8,543 nt of DNA from JBBKWQ01 sp037969115 (GCA_037969115.1 JBBKWQ010000117.1:1-8543), one strand, 5' to 3'. Shown: positions 1-6,468, counted from the first letter of the stretch. A program made the numbers and translations. Notes: generated by a model from the sequence alone, not told the origin.

Positions 1-219
1 GGCCTGGGCGCGTTGGCCGGGCGTCGTGGTTTCCCTGCCGGCTACGTGGTCGGCGGCCTCACGACGTTGCTCGCGCTGCCACTCCTCCTCGCGCTCAGAC
101 GGAGAGGTGACGACGCCGACTTCTTCGTCGGATCGACGCTGGACAACGCATGCGCTACACCCGCGGTCCCGTCGATCTCGCAGGTCGCCGGCGACGTCGT
201 GATCCGAGTCGACACCTGA
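1..219 (+). CDS. C-terminal end of an integral membrane protein, possibly an MFS transporter (5' truncated)
   Basis: Frame 1 is open from the window edge to the TGA at 217-219, giving 72 visible residues. Residues 14-32 form one hydrophobic helix rich in Leu, Gly and Ala. It is preceded by GALAGRRGF and followed directly by RRR, so the positive-inside rule puts the tail in the cytoplasm. A short hydrophilic tail of about 37 residues ends the protein. A Gly-rich loop before a last helix and a basic stop is common at the end of major facilitator transporters, but one helix cannot prove the family. The true start lies outside the window. The next gene begins 55 bases downstream on the same strand with its own promoter-like hexamer, so co-transcription is not required. 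Coding is well supported; the family name is a guess. Confidence 0.55.
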   Translation, partial: GLGALAGRRGFPAGYVVGGLTTLLALPLLLALRRRGDDADFFVGSTLDNACATPAVPSISQVAGDVVIRVDT

Positions 220-262
220 TCGCGTGTCCGGCGATCCAGGGTCCGCTTCGAGCGTCGCGTTG

Positions 263-268
263 TAGCCT
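263..268 (+). promoter_or_regulatory. -10 hexamer of a leaderless promoter for the PIG-L deacetylase
   Basis: TAGCCT fits the actinobacterial -10 pattern TANNNT and is followed by six bases (CCGGCC) and the ATG at 275. Transcription would start at or next to the ATG. No Shine-Dalgarno sequence is present and I see no good -35. The same hexamer and spacing recur before the ABC-F gene. Confidence 0.5.
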
Positions 269-274
269 CCGGCC

Positions 275-1003
275 ATGAGCGACAACGCAGGACTCCAACC
301 GTTCCCCGACGACTGGGACCGAGCCCTCGCGGTCGTCGCTCATCCCGACGACATGGAGTACGGCGCGTCCTCTGCGGTGGCGCGCTGGACCAGCGAGGGC
401 CGCGACATCGCGTATCTGCTCGTCACCGAGGGTGAAGCCGGTATCGCGTCGATGGGTCCTGGTGTCGTCGGGCCGTTGCGCCGGGCCGAGCAGGCTGCCA
501 GTTGCGCCCGCGTCGGAGTGAGCACGCTCGAGTTCCTGGATCACCCCGACGGGCTCGTGCAGGCCGACCTTCGCCTCCGACGCGACCTCGCGGCAGCGAT
601 CCGCCGCCACAAGCCCCATGTGCTCCTCAGCATCAACTTTCGCCCGTCGTGGGGCGGGCCGAGCTGGAATCACGCCGACCACCGCAACGTCGGTTCGGCA
701 CTCCTCGATGCCGTGCGAGATGCCTCGAATCCTTGGTTGTTCACCGACATCGACGATGGCGCTTGGGACGGCGCGCACCGGGTGGCCTTCGGCTCCTCGC
801 CGCTCGCCACACACTTCGTGGAACTGGATGACGACCACCTTGCCGCTGGTGTGGAGTCACTGCGCTGCCACGAGGTCTACCTCAGCGAACTGGGTGACGA
901 CGGCATGTCGGATCCGGCCGAGTTCCTCGTGACCAATGCCCACGAAGCCGGCCGGCTGGCCGGCGTCGAGCGCGCCGTGACATTCGAGATCATCGAACTC
1001 TGA
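275..1003 (+). CDS. PIG-L / LmbE family zinc-dependent deacetylase
   Basis: A protein of 242 residues with the hallmarks of the PIG-L (GlcNAc-PI deacetylase/LmbE) family. These enzymes remove N-acetyl groups from sugars, for example GlcNAc-inositol in mycothiol synthesis (MshB), or act as the mycothiol conjugate amidase Mca. The first metal motif is A22-H-P-D-D26 with E28 just after. The second is H133-A-D-H136. By analogy with MshB, H23, D26 and H136 would bind zinc and D25 would be the general base. The beta strands before each motif (LAVVAHPDD, HVLLSINF) fit the Rossmann-like fold. No signal peptide is seen, so it is probably cytoplasmic. The ATG at 275 is chosen because a -10-like hexamer ends six bases before it. 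The substrate cannot be read from the sequence. The neighbours are not mycothiol genes, so I do not assign mshB or mca. Confidence 0.93.
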   Translation: MSDNAGLQPFPDDWDRALAVVAHPDDMEYGASSAVARWTSEGRDIAYLLVTEGEAGIASMGPGVVGPLRRAEQAASCARVGVSTLEFLDHPDGLVQADLRLRRDLAAAIRRHKPHVLLSINFRPSWGGPSWNHADHRNVGSALLDAVRDASNPWLFTDIDDGAWDGAHRVAFGSSPLATHFVELDDDHLAAGVESLRCHEVYLSELGDDGMSDPAEFLVTNAHEAGRLAGVERAVTFEIIEL

Positions 1004-1031
1004 GATGCCATCGGGCTGAGATCGGAACGAT

Positions 1032-1052
1032 CCGTTCGAATCGAACGAACGG
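1032..1052. repeat. 7-bp perfect inverted repeat, operator-like, upstream of the secreted repeat protein
   Basis: CCGTTCG (1032-1038) and CGAACGG (1046-1052) are perfect reverse complements separated by seven bases. An overlapping smaller inverted repeat, GAACG-ATC-CGTTC, lies just upstream (1025-1037). The element sits 28 bases after the PIG-L stop and about 24 bases before the TATGGT hexamer of the next gene. It could be an operator for that gene or a weak terminator for PIG-L. There is no T-tract, which favours the operator reading. Confidence 0.35.
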
Positions 1053-1075
1053 TGCAGCTTCATCATCCCAGCAGC

Positions 1076-1081
1076 TATGGT
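1076..1081 (+). promoter_or_regulatory. -10 hexamer upstream of the secreted repeat protein
   Basis: TATGGT matches TANNNT and is identical to the hexamers before the fumarase and CGNR genes. The start expected from it is near 1088, six or seven bases before the ATG at 1095. That would give a very short leader instead of a strictly leaderless mRNA. The hexamer contains the first bases of the alternative ATG at 1077, which argues against translation starting there from this promoter. Confidence 0.45.
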
Positions 1082-1094
1082 CGATGAACCAATC

Positions 1095-3371
1095 ATGCCT
1101 GGTTCCCCCCTCTACCGAGCCCGCCAGATCGGTAGCCGCACCACACTGGTGTCGGCGACCGTGGCGTTGATCGCAGCACTGTCCGGCGCGTTCCAACTCG
1201 CGCCCGCTGGCGAGGTCGCCGGCGCGACCACGACGAACCGATTCGAGGCATCGACACCTTGCCGGCTCGTCGACACGCGCAGCGGATTGGGTTTTCAGGC
1301 ACCCTCGATCGATCGCATTCGTGTTCAGGTGACGGGTCGCTGCAACGTGCCTCCTGAGGCCGTCGCCGCCTCATTCACCGTCACGGTCTCGCAACCCACG
1401 GGCGCCGGCTATCTCACCATGTGGCCGGCCACGACCTCGATTCCCGAGGTGTCGACGCTCAACTTCGAGCAGGGCGACGACCGCGCGAACGGCGCAATCG
1501 TGCGCCTCGCAGGTGACGGGGCCGTCGACATCACGGCGAGCGCCCCCACACAGATCCTGCTCGATGTCACCGGCTGGTTCGTTCCCGTCGCCACATCGAC
1601 GACCGGCCGTTTCGTGCCGGTCGAACCCGACCGCATCTTCGACAGTCGCGCGTACGGTTTCAGCCGTCCGCTGAATGCCGGCGAGATCGTGACGATCGCG
1701 CTCCCCGGCGGCGCGCCGAAGGACGCCACCGCCGTCGCCGTGAATCTCACGAGCGTGGCACCGAGCCCACCGGGCTATCTCACGGCCTTCCCCGCCGGCA
1801 CCGAGCCTCCCGAAGCCTCGGCCGTCAACACGAACGCCGCCAACCAGACCCGCGCCGCGTCGACGCTCGTGGCGGTGTCACCCCAGGGGCTGTCGATCTT
1901 CTCGAAAGCGGGTGGCCACGTCATCGTCGACCTCACGGGTTGGTTCACCGGTCCGAGTGCTCCTGAGACGGGCGCCGGGCTGTTCGTCGCCAACGACGCA
2001 CCGCTGCGCGTCCGCGACACCCGCTCGGCAGACCCGGTCTGGGACGGCGGCGCGGTCGACATCGGCCTGCCGGTCGGTGGTGCGTCGGCCATCGCTGCCA
2101 ACGTCACGCTCGTCGGTTCACACGACCCGGGCTTCCTCACTGCGTTCGCCGGACGGACGACCCAACCAGAGACCAGCACGGTCAATGTCGACCGTCAGGG
2201 CGCCACCGCCGCCAACCTCGCACTGCTCCCCATCTCGACCACCGGCCTCACCGTCGCCTCGGAGGGCGGCGCCGATGTCCTCATCGATCTCACCGGCTGG
2301 TTCGTCGGTGAACCAGTCTCCGCATTCGCCGATCAGCCCGCGAACAAGCGCCCGCCGATCTGCACGTCGCACTGGGACGCGAACTCGCTGACCAACTTCA
2401 TGGCGAGTGGCGACCCGTACGTCGGAGCCGACTACCAGCGATCGTTCGCGCTCCCCGACGGCCGCGTGCTCTGGTTCTTCCAAGATGTGCTCATCCGCAC
2501 TCGCACGGGCATGCGCTTCACGCACAATGCCGCACTCGTGCAGACCGGCAACTGCTTCGAGGCGCTCCACACCGGCAACTTCGCCCAGCCGCGTGACTAC
2601 CTGCTCCCCTGGGCCACGCAGCGGTACTCGCACTGGTTCTGGCCGTTGGCAGGAGGCATGGGCACCGATGGGAACTTCCACCTCTTCGTCGCCGAGATGC
2701 GCGAGAACGGGCCGGGCTACCTGACCCGCACCGAGCCGACCGCCACGTACGCGGTGACGATCAGGCTCTCCGACATGGCGGTGATCGACGAGCGGCTCGC
2801 GCCCAACTCGTCGCCGAGCCTCTACGGCTTCTCGGTCGCCTCCGACGCGTCGTACTCGTACCTCTACTCGCAGTGCCATCGTCAGTTCGGATACGACCAG
2901 TTCCCGTTCTCCGATCCGCCGGTCTATGTCCACGACTTCGCGTGCTCGGCCGATGTGACCGTCGCACGCGTGCCGAAGGGGAACTTCGCCTCGAACCCGA
3001 GCTATTGGAACGGATTCGCCTGGACCAACAATCCGGCGACCGCGGTCCCGGTGATCCCGAGGTTGGATCGAGCGGTGAATCCCACACAGGTCACCTACGA
3101 CAACGGACGCTTCATCGCGGTCACCAAAGAGGGTGACTGGTGGGGTGACACGATCTATCTCGACGTCGCCCCGAGGGCACAAGGCCCGTGGACGACCTAC
3201 GCAACAATTCCGGTCGCTCCCAGGTGCGGTGACTGCAACACATACTTCGCATCGATCGTGCCGTACCGGACCCGGCAGGACCAGTTGATCGTCGGGCTCT
3301 CGAACAACCGTTTCACCGGCTTCACGGTTGGGCTGTACTCGCCTACTTTCCTCAACCTCCCGGCGCCCTGA
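1095..3371 (+). CDS. Secreted protein with three tandem ~120-residue 'DVTGWF' repeats and a C-terminal domain of unknown function
   Basis: A 758-residue protein counted from ATG 1095. An in-frame ATG at 1077 would add six residues (MVDEPI). I prefer 1095 because 1077 lies inside the -10-like hexamer and would put two acids in the signal-peptide n-region. From 1095 the start has Arg residues 8, 10 and 15, a hydrophobic stretch at about 16-33, and a likely cleavage near VAGA (about 42-46). Three homologous modules follow, at about 49-170, 171-290 and 291-410. Each opens with an R-(V/I/L)-x-D-(T/S)-R motif, has a G-(Y/F)-L-T core and a P-E-x-S-x-x-N motif, and ends in D-(V/L)-T-G-W-F at 157, 279 and 398. 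The last ~340 residues are rich in Trp, Tyr and Phe and look like a beta-propeller-type domain, perhaps DUF4185-like, but I cannot confirm it. Eight cysteines in total would suit disulfides outside the cell. There is no LPXTG sorting signal or C-terminal membrane anchor. Function unknown; surface binding or a secreted hydrolase are possibilities. Confidence 0.88.
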   Translation: MPGSPLYRARQIGSRTTLVSATVALIAALSGAFQLAPAGEVAGATTTNRFEASTPCRLVDTRSGLGFQAPSIDRIRVQVTGRCNVPPEAVAASFTVTVSQPTGAGYLTMWPATTSIPEVSTLNFEQGDDRANGAIVRLAGDGAVDITASAPTQILLDVTGWFVPVATSTTGRFVPVEPDRIFDSRAYGFSRPLNAGEIVTIALPGGAPKDATAVAVNLTSVAPSPPGYLTAFPAGTEPPEASAVNTNAANQTRAASTLVAVSPQGLSIFSKAGGHVIVDLTGWFTGPSAPETGAGLFVANDAPLRVRDTRSADPVWDGGAVDIGLPVGGASAIAANVTLVGSHDPGFLTAFAGRTTQPETSTVNVDRQGATAANLALLPISTTGLTVASEGGADVLIDLTGWFVGEPVSAFADQPANKRPPICTSHWDANSLTNFMASGDPYVGADYQRSFALPDGRVLWFFQDVLIRTRTGMRFTHNAALVQTGNCFEALHTGNFAQPRDYLLPWATQRYSHWFWPLAGGMGTDGNFHLFVAEMRENGPGYLTRTEPTATYAVTIRLSDMAVIDERLAPNSSPSLYGFSVASDASYSYLYSQCHRQFGYDQFPFSDPPVYVHDFACSADVTVARVPKGNFASNPSYWNGFAWTNNPATAVPVIPRLDRAVNPTQVTYDNGRFIAVTKEGDWWGDTIYLDVAPRAQGPWTTYATIPVAPRCGDCNTYFASIVPYRTRQDQLIVGLSNNRFTGFTVGLYSPTFLNLPAP

Positions 3372-3418
3372 CGCTCGTTCAGGCGTTTCAGGCCTGGGCG
3401 CTCTTCGCCGACCCGCTC

Positions 3419-3424
3419 TATGGT
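3419..3424 (+). promoter_or_regulatory. -10 hexamer of a leaderless promoter for the fumarase
   Basis: TATGGT is followed by exactly seven bases (TCCTGAT) and then ATG at 3432, placing the expected transcription start on the start codon. An alternative in-frame ATG at 3420 lies inside the hexamer and would not be transcribed from this promoter. No Shine-Dalgarno sequence and no convincing -35 are visible. Confidence 0.5.
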
Positions 3425-3431
3425 TCCTGAT

Positions 3432-5084
3432 ATGGCCGACTTCGCGTTCACCGAGCTGCTTCCTCTGGGTCCCGACACCACCCGATACCGACTGGTGTCG
3501 ACCGAGGGTGTCTCCACGTTCGAAACCTCCGAAGGCACATTCCTGAAGGTCGAGCCCGAGGCGATCACCCGGCTGACGGCAGAAGCCATGCGCGAAATCG
3601 CCCACTATCTGCGTGCTGACCACCTCCAGCAGCTCCGCAACATCCTGGACGACCCCGAAGCCAGCGAAAACGACCGGTTCGTGGCGACCGACCTGTTGAA
3701 GAACGCTTCGATTTCGGCGGGCGGTGTGCTCCCGATGTGCCAGGACACCGGCACGGCGATCGTGAAGGCGAAGAAAGGCCAGTTCGTGTTCACCGGTGGT
3801 GGCGACGAGGCTGCGATCGCCCGCGGCGTGTACGACACGTACCTCACCAGCAACCTGCGATACAGCCAGATGGCGCCGATCACCATGTACGACGAGACGA
3901 ACACCGGCAACAACCTGCCGGCCGAGATCAAGATCTCCGCCATCGACGGTGACGCCTACAAGTTCCTGTTCATCGCCAAGGGTGGCGGCAGTGCCAACAA
4001 GAGCTACCTCTACCAAGAGACGAAAGCGCTCCTCAACGAAGCGACACTGTTGCCCTGGCTCTTCGACAAGATGCAGTCGCTCGGCACCGCTGCCTGCCCG
4101 CCCTATCACCTCGCTGTGGTCATCGGCGGAACGTCGGCCGAGTTCGCCGTCGAAACGGCCAAGCTCGCCTCGACCCACTACCTCGACTCGTTGCCCACGC
4201 GGGGCTCAGAACTCGGGCACGCCTTCCGCGACATCGAACTCGAGGCCAAAGTCCTGAAGCTCGCCCAGACGACGGGGATCGGCGCGCAGTTCGGCGGGAA
4301 GTACTTCTGTCACGACGTCCGCATCGTCCGCCTGCCCCGACACGGGGCAAGCTGCCCGGTTGGCATGGCTGTGTCGTGCTCGGCCGACCGTCAGGCGCTC
4401 GGCAAGATCACCAGCGACGGCATCTTCATCGAGGAACTCGAACACGACCCTGCGCGGTTCCTTCCGGAAACCACCCATGACGACCTCACCGACACACCGG
4501 TCATCTCGATCGATCTGACCCGCCCGATGAGCGAGATCCGGGCTCAGCTCTCACAACACCCGGTCCGAACCCGCGTGATGCTCACGGGTCCGATGGTCGT
4601 GGCTCGTGACATCGCCCACGCCAAGATCAAGGAACGCCTCGACGCGGGCGAACCAATGCCGCAGTATCTCCGGGACCACTGCGTGTACTACGCCGGACCG
4701 GCCAAGACGCCCGAGGGATACGCCTCGGGCTCGTTCGGCCCCACCACCGCCGGGCGGATGGACAGCTACGTCGAACAGTTCCAGGCCGCCGGCGGGTCGA
4801 TGGTGATGCTCGCCAAGGGCAACCGCTCGCGCCAGGTCACCGATTCGTGCGACGAACACGGCGGTTTTTACCTCGGCTCGATCGGCGGGCCGGCGGCGCG
4901 GCTCGCACTCGACAACATCAAGAAGGTCGAGGTGCTCGAGTATCCCGAGCTCGGCATGGAAGCGGTGTGGAAGATCGACGTGGTCGACTTCCCGGCGTTC
5001 ATCATCGTCGACGACAAGGGCAACGACTTCTTCGAACAGGTGCGTGCCGACGCGGCGCTCGTCACGCCCGTCGGCCTCAGCTGA
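3432..5084 (+). CDS. fumA: Class I fumarate hydratase, single-chain iron-sulfur type
   Basis: Catalyses reversible hydration of fumarate to L-malate in the TCA cycle, in the cytoplasm, with an oxygen-sensitive [4Fe-4S] cluster. The protein has 550 residues, close to Escherichia coli FumA/FumB (548), so the alpha and beta parts are fused in one chain. Cysteines at 103 (PMCQDTG), 222 (AACPPYH) and 316 (VSCSADR) fall two positions below the FumA cluster ligands Cys105, Cys224 and Cys318 as I recall them. Other family landmarks are GGDE, KGGGSANKSY, VIGGTSAEFAVE and the C-terminal domain with TGPMVVARDIAHAK, YYAGPAKTPEG and SFGPTTAGRMDSY. The start at 3432 is chosen over ATG 3420 on the promoter evidence; the difference is four residues (MVPD). 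The related L(+)-tartrate dehydratase is normally two subunits, so fumarase is the better call. No frameshift or missing key residue is seen. Confidence 0.95.
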   Translation: MADFAFTELLPLGPDTTRYRLVSTEGVSTFETSEGTFLKVEPEAITRLTAEAMREIAHYLRADHLQQLRNILDDPEASENDRFVATDLLKNASISAGGVLPMCQDTGTAIVKAKKGQFVFTGGGDEAAIARGVYDTYLTSNLRYSQMAPITMYDETNTGNNLPAEIKISAIDGDAYKFLFIAKGGGSANKSYLYQETKALLNEATLLPWLFDKMQSLGTAACPPYHLAVVIGGTSAEFAVETAKLASTHYLDSLPTRGSELGHAFRDIELEAKVLKLAQTTGIGAQFGGKYFCHDVRIVRLPRHGASCPVGMAVSCSADRQALGKITSDGIFIEELEHDPARFLPETTHDDLTDTPVISIDLTRPMSEIRAQLSQHPVRTRVMLTGPMVVARDIAHAKIKERLDAGEPMPQYLRDHCVYYAGPAKTPEGYASGSFGPTTAGRMDSYVEQFQAAGGSMVMLAKGNRSRQVTDSCDEHGGFYLGSIGGPAARLALDNIKKVEVLEYPELGMEAVWKIDVVDFPAFIIVDDKGNDFFEQVRADAALVTPVGLS

Positions 5085-5124
5085 TCATCGACCGCTGATC
5101 GATCGACGGCTCTCCCGCCGACCA

Positions 5125-5676
5125 TCATCCGGCGTCGCGGCGACGAGCGCGGTGTTCGGCAGTGTGCGTGCGGCTGGCGCACCTCGAATCGCTACAGAAG
5201 CGACGTGAGCGGTTCTTCGTCGCGTCGTAGAACAACCGCTCGCACCCCTCGGCGGCGCAACGACCGAATCGATCGGTGCCGTGATCGCAGAGCGTCTGCG
5301 CCAGCGCCATCAACACGTCGACCACCACCCTGCGTCCGAACGACGTCTCGTCGCCGGTCCAATGGATGTGGAGCGCGAATCCGTCGTGAGCACTCAACGA
5401 GGGCGCGATCGAACATCGCCGCAATTGGGCATTGACCAAGTCGACTGCCACGGTCGGCTCAATATCTGGCAGCGTCTCGATGATCGCCCGCACGGATCGG
5501 AAACGTCGTCGCAGTTCATCCACGTCGGATGCGGTGGCACGCCCTGCTCGGATGAAGTCGTGTTCGACGAGCACCGCACGAAGGTCGCCGTTCGCGACCA
5601 TCTCGTTGGTCAGTTCCACCCCCGCGTCGACGGTGACACGGATCTCCTCGTCGAGTGAATCGGCGCGGATGTGCAC
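5125..5676 (-). CDS. CGNR zinc-finger (ABATE-type) probable transcriptional regulator, with CASR in place of CGNR
   Basis: A protein of 183 residues starting with GTG at 5676. The N-terminal ~130 residues resemble the ABATE ligand-binding or stress-sensing domain, including a VDLVNAQL segment like the usual 'LN..L' region and the later FALHIHW strand. The C-terminal zinc finger is clear: C140-x4-C145 (CAAEGC), RLFYDATKNRSRRFC with C161, then C166, followed by a basic helix ending HRARRR. In most family members the last knuckle reads CGNR; here it reads C166-A-S-R, so all four cysteines remain but Gly and Asn are replaced. Members are thought to bind DNA, though few have been tested. The gene faces the fumarase (40-base gap) and is divergent from the SWEET-like gene across a 123-base region carrying repeated 13-bp motifs, so it could regulate itself and that gene. 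That link is inference. Confidence 0.85.
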   Translation of the reverse strand: MHIRADSLDEEIRVTVDAGVELTNEMVANGDLRAVLVEHDFIRAGRATASDVDELRRRFRSVRAIIETLPDIEPTVAVDLVNAQLRRCSIAPSLSAHDGFALHIHWTGDETSFGRRVVVDVLMALAQTLCDHGTDRFGRCAAEGCERLFYDATKNRSRRFCSDSRCASRTHTAEHRARRRDAG

Positions 5677-5682
5677 GCCGAC

Positions 5683-5688
5683 ACCATA
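5683..5688 (-). promoter_or_regulatory. -10 hexamer of a leaderless promoter for the CGNR regulator
   Basis: On the minus strand TATGGT is followed by six bases (GTCGGC) and the GTG start at 5676, so the transcript would begin at the start codon. No ribosome binding site is present. The hexamer supports the GTG start. Confidence 0.5.
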
Positions 5689-5725
5689 CCGTCACGTCGC
5701 TTCGAGCCCCGTCGGGTCGCTGGTC

Positions 5726-5777
5726 GGAAGTGTCGGTCGGAAGTAGCGGACGGAAGTATCAGTTGGAAGTAATGGTC
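5726..5777. repeat. Four head-to-tail 13-bp direct repeats in the divergent CGNR/SWEET-like intergenic region
   Basis: Units start at 5726, 5739, 5752 and 5765: GGAAGTGTCGGTC, GGAAGTAGCGGAC, GGAAGTATCAGTT and GGAAGTAATGGTC. The first six bases are identical in all four and the last seven vary around a consensus near ATCGGTC. A degenerate fifth unit ending GGTC may precede them at 5713-5725. The period is exactly 13, not a multiple of three and not a whole helical turn. The array lies between the two divergent promoters, and the -35-like TTGGAA of the SWEET-like gene spans the junction of units 3 and 4. A multi-site operator is the simplest reading; a slippage-prone minisatellite is the alternative. 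Confidence 0.85.
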
Positions 5778-5792
5778 TAAACTCATTACACT
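5763..5792 (+). promoter_or_regulatory. Promoter of the SWEET-like gene (TTGGAA -35, TACACT -10), leaderless
   Basis: TTGGAA at 5763-5768 resembles a -35 element. An 18-base spacer separates it from TACACT at 5787-5792, a TANNNT-type -10. Seven bases later comes the ATG at 5800, so transcription would begin on the start codon. This is the best-formed promoter in the window. Its -35 lies in the 13-bp repeat array and its -10 spans the junction of a 9-bp duplication. Confidence 0.6.
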
Positions 5793-5798
5793 CATTAC
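5781..5798. repeat. 9-bp tandem duplication (ACTCATTAC twice) just before the SWEET-like gene
   Basis: ACTCATTAC occurs at 5781-5789 and, without a gap, at 5790-5798, one base before the ATG at 5800. The TACACT -10 hexamer exists only because the end of the first copy meets the start of the second. It could be a fixed slippage event that made or repositioned a promoter. Confidence 0.85.
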
Positions 5799-5799
5799 G

Positions 5800-6468
5800 A
5801 TGAACCAGAACACGACCATCATCGTCGTGGCACTCGCCACGTTGTTGGGCGGCGCGACCGCGCTCCCCCAGGCGCGTCGACTCGTGCGCACACGGCAGGT
5901 GGCAGGCGTCTCGTCCATGTGGGCAGGCATCAGCGTCGCAGTGAACTCGTGGTGGATCGCATACGGGATCGGCATCGCCGATTGGGCAATCGTGCCCGTC
6001 GCCGTCGTATCCGTGTTCGCGTACTTCGCAATCGCAGCGTCGTTGATTCGTTTCTCGATCGATCGACGGTCGACGGTCGTCGCGATGGGTGTCGGAACGC
6101 TCGGTGCGCTGCTCCCACTCCCGGCACTTGCACTCGGCGGTTGGCCGGCGGCCGGGATTGCGCTCGGCGCGATTTACGGCATCCAACTCTCGCCGGCAGT
6201 CATCGAGGTGTATCGCTCGCACGACGTCGCCGGTGTCGCCGCCGCGACGTGGGTGCTCACCTGGACCGAGGCGTTACTCTGGGGCGTCTACGGCTTTCCA
6301 CGACGCGACCTGGGTCTCCTCGCGCTTGCGGCCACCGGCATGCTTCTCTCGTCGGCGGTCCTCGTCCGGCTGTTTCTACACGGCACTCGGCGCGATGCGA
6401 GCAGCCGTCATTTCGGCCCGGCTTTCGCCGATCACCACCCCGCGAACGCGATGACGAGCCCCGCCTGA
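5800..6468 (+). CDS. SWEET/PQ-loop family membrane protein with two PQ-loop repeats and seven predicted helices
   Basis: A 222-residue polytopic membrane protein. Predicted helices lie at about 6-23, 41-58, 62-85, 92-113, 117-137, 146-165 and 169-192. Helices 1-3 and 5-7 form a repeated PQ-loop bundle. Repeat 1 has L-P23-Q24-A, then VAGVSSMW (34-41) and NSWWIAYG (49-56). Repeat 2 has P132-A133, then VAGVAAATW (143-151) and EALLWGVYG (157-165). The proline is kept but the glutamine of the second loop is alanine. Eukaryotic SWEET transporters have this 3+1+3 layout, whereas bacterial SemiSWEETs are usually single three-helix units of about 90 residues that dimerise. A sugar or small-metabolite carrier is plausible; the substrate is unknown. 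The C-terminal ~30 residues are polar and His-rich (SSRHF, DHHP). The gene ends 27 bases from the convergent ABC-F stop and is divergent from the CGNR regulator. Confidence 0.82.
   Translation: MNQNTTIIVVALATLLGGATALPQARRLVRTRQVAGVSSMWAGISVAVNSWWIAYGIGIADWAIVPVAVVSVFAYFAIAASLIRFSIDRRSTVVAMGVGTLGALLPLPALALGGWPAAGIALGAIYGIQLSPAVIEVYRSHDVAGVAAATWVLTWTEALLWGVYGFPRRDLGLLALAATGMLLSSAVLVRLFLHGTRRDASSRHFGPAFADHHPANAMTSPA

Noticed and set aside
155..838. A 227-codon minus-strand open frame opposite the PIG-L gene
   Set aside because: No motif or plausible promoter; the plus strand carries complete PIG-L metal-binding motifs over the same bases.
275..1003. Naming the PIG-L protein as MshB or Mca of mycothiol metabolism
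   Set aside because: The metal-binding motifs are common to the whole family, and no neighbouring gene belongs to mycothiol synthesis.
3367..3396. Two competing 5-bp hairpins after the secreted protein stop (CCTGA/TCAGG and CAGGC/GCCTG)
   Set aside because: Stems are short, mutually exclusive and followed by GGGCGC, not a T-tract, so a terminator call is not supportable.
2118..4178. A 686-codon open frame on the minus strand across the secreted protein and the fumarase
   Set aside because: Its translation is a run of Arg/Gly/Val/Glu-rich low-information sequence with no motif. It spans two well-supported plus-strand genes and their intergenic gap, and is explained by GC-rich codon bias removing antisense stops.
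5097..5109. GATCGATCGACGG shared between 5097-5109 and 6057-6069
   Set aside because: GATCGATC-type strings recur several times in this genome's codon and base context (also near 1307 and 4507). One copy is inside coding sequence, so no attachment or recombination site is implied.
5107..5120. CGGC-TCTCCC-GCCG hairpin between the convergent fumarase and CGNR genes
   Set aside because: A 4-bp stem in GC-rich DNA is expected by chance and there is no T-tract on either strand.
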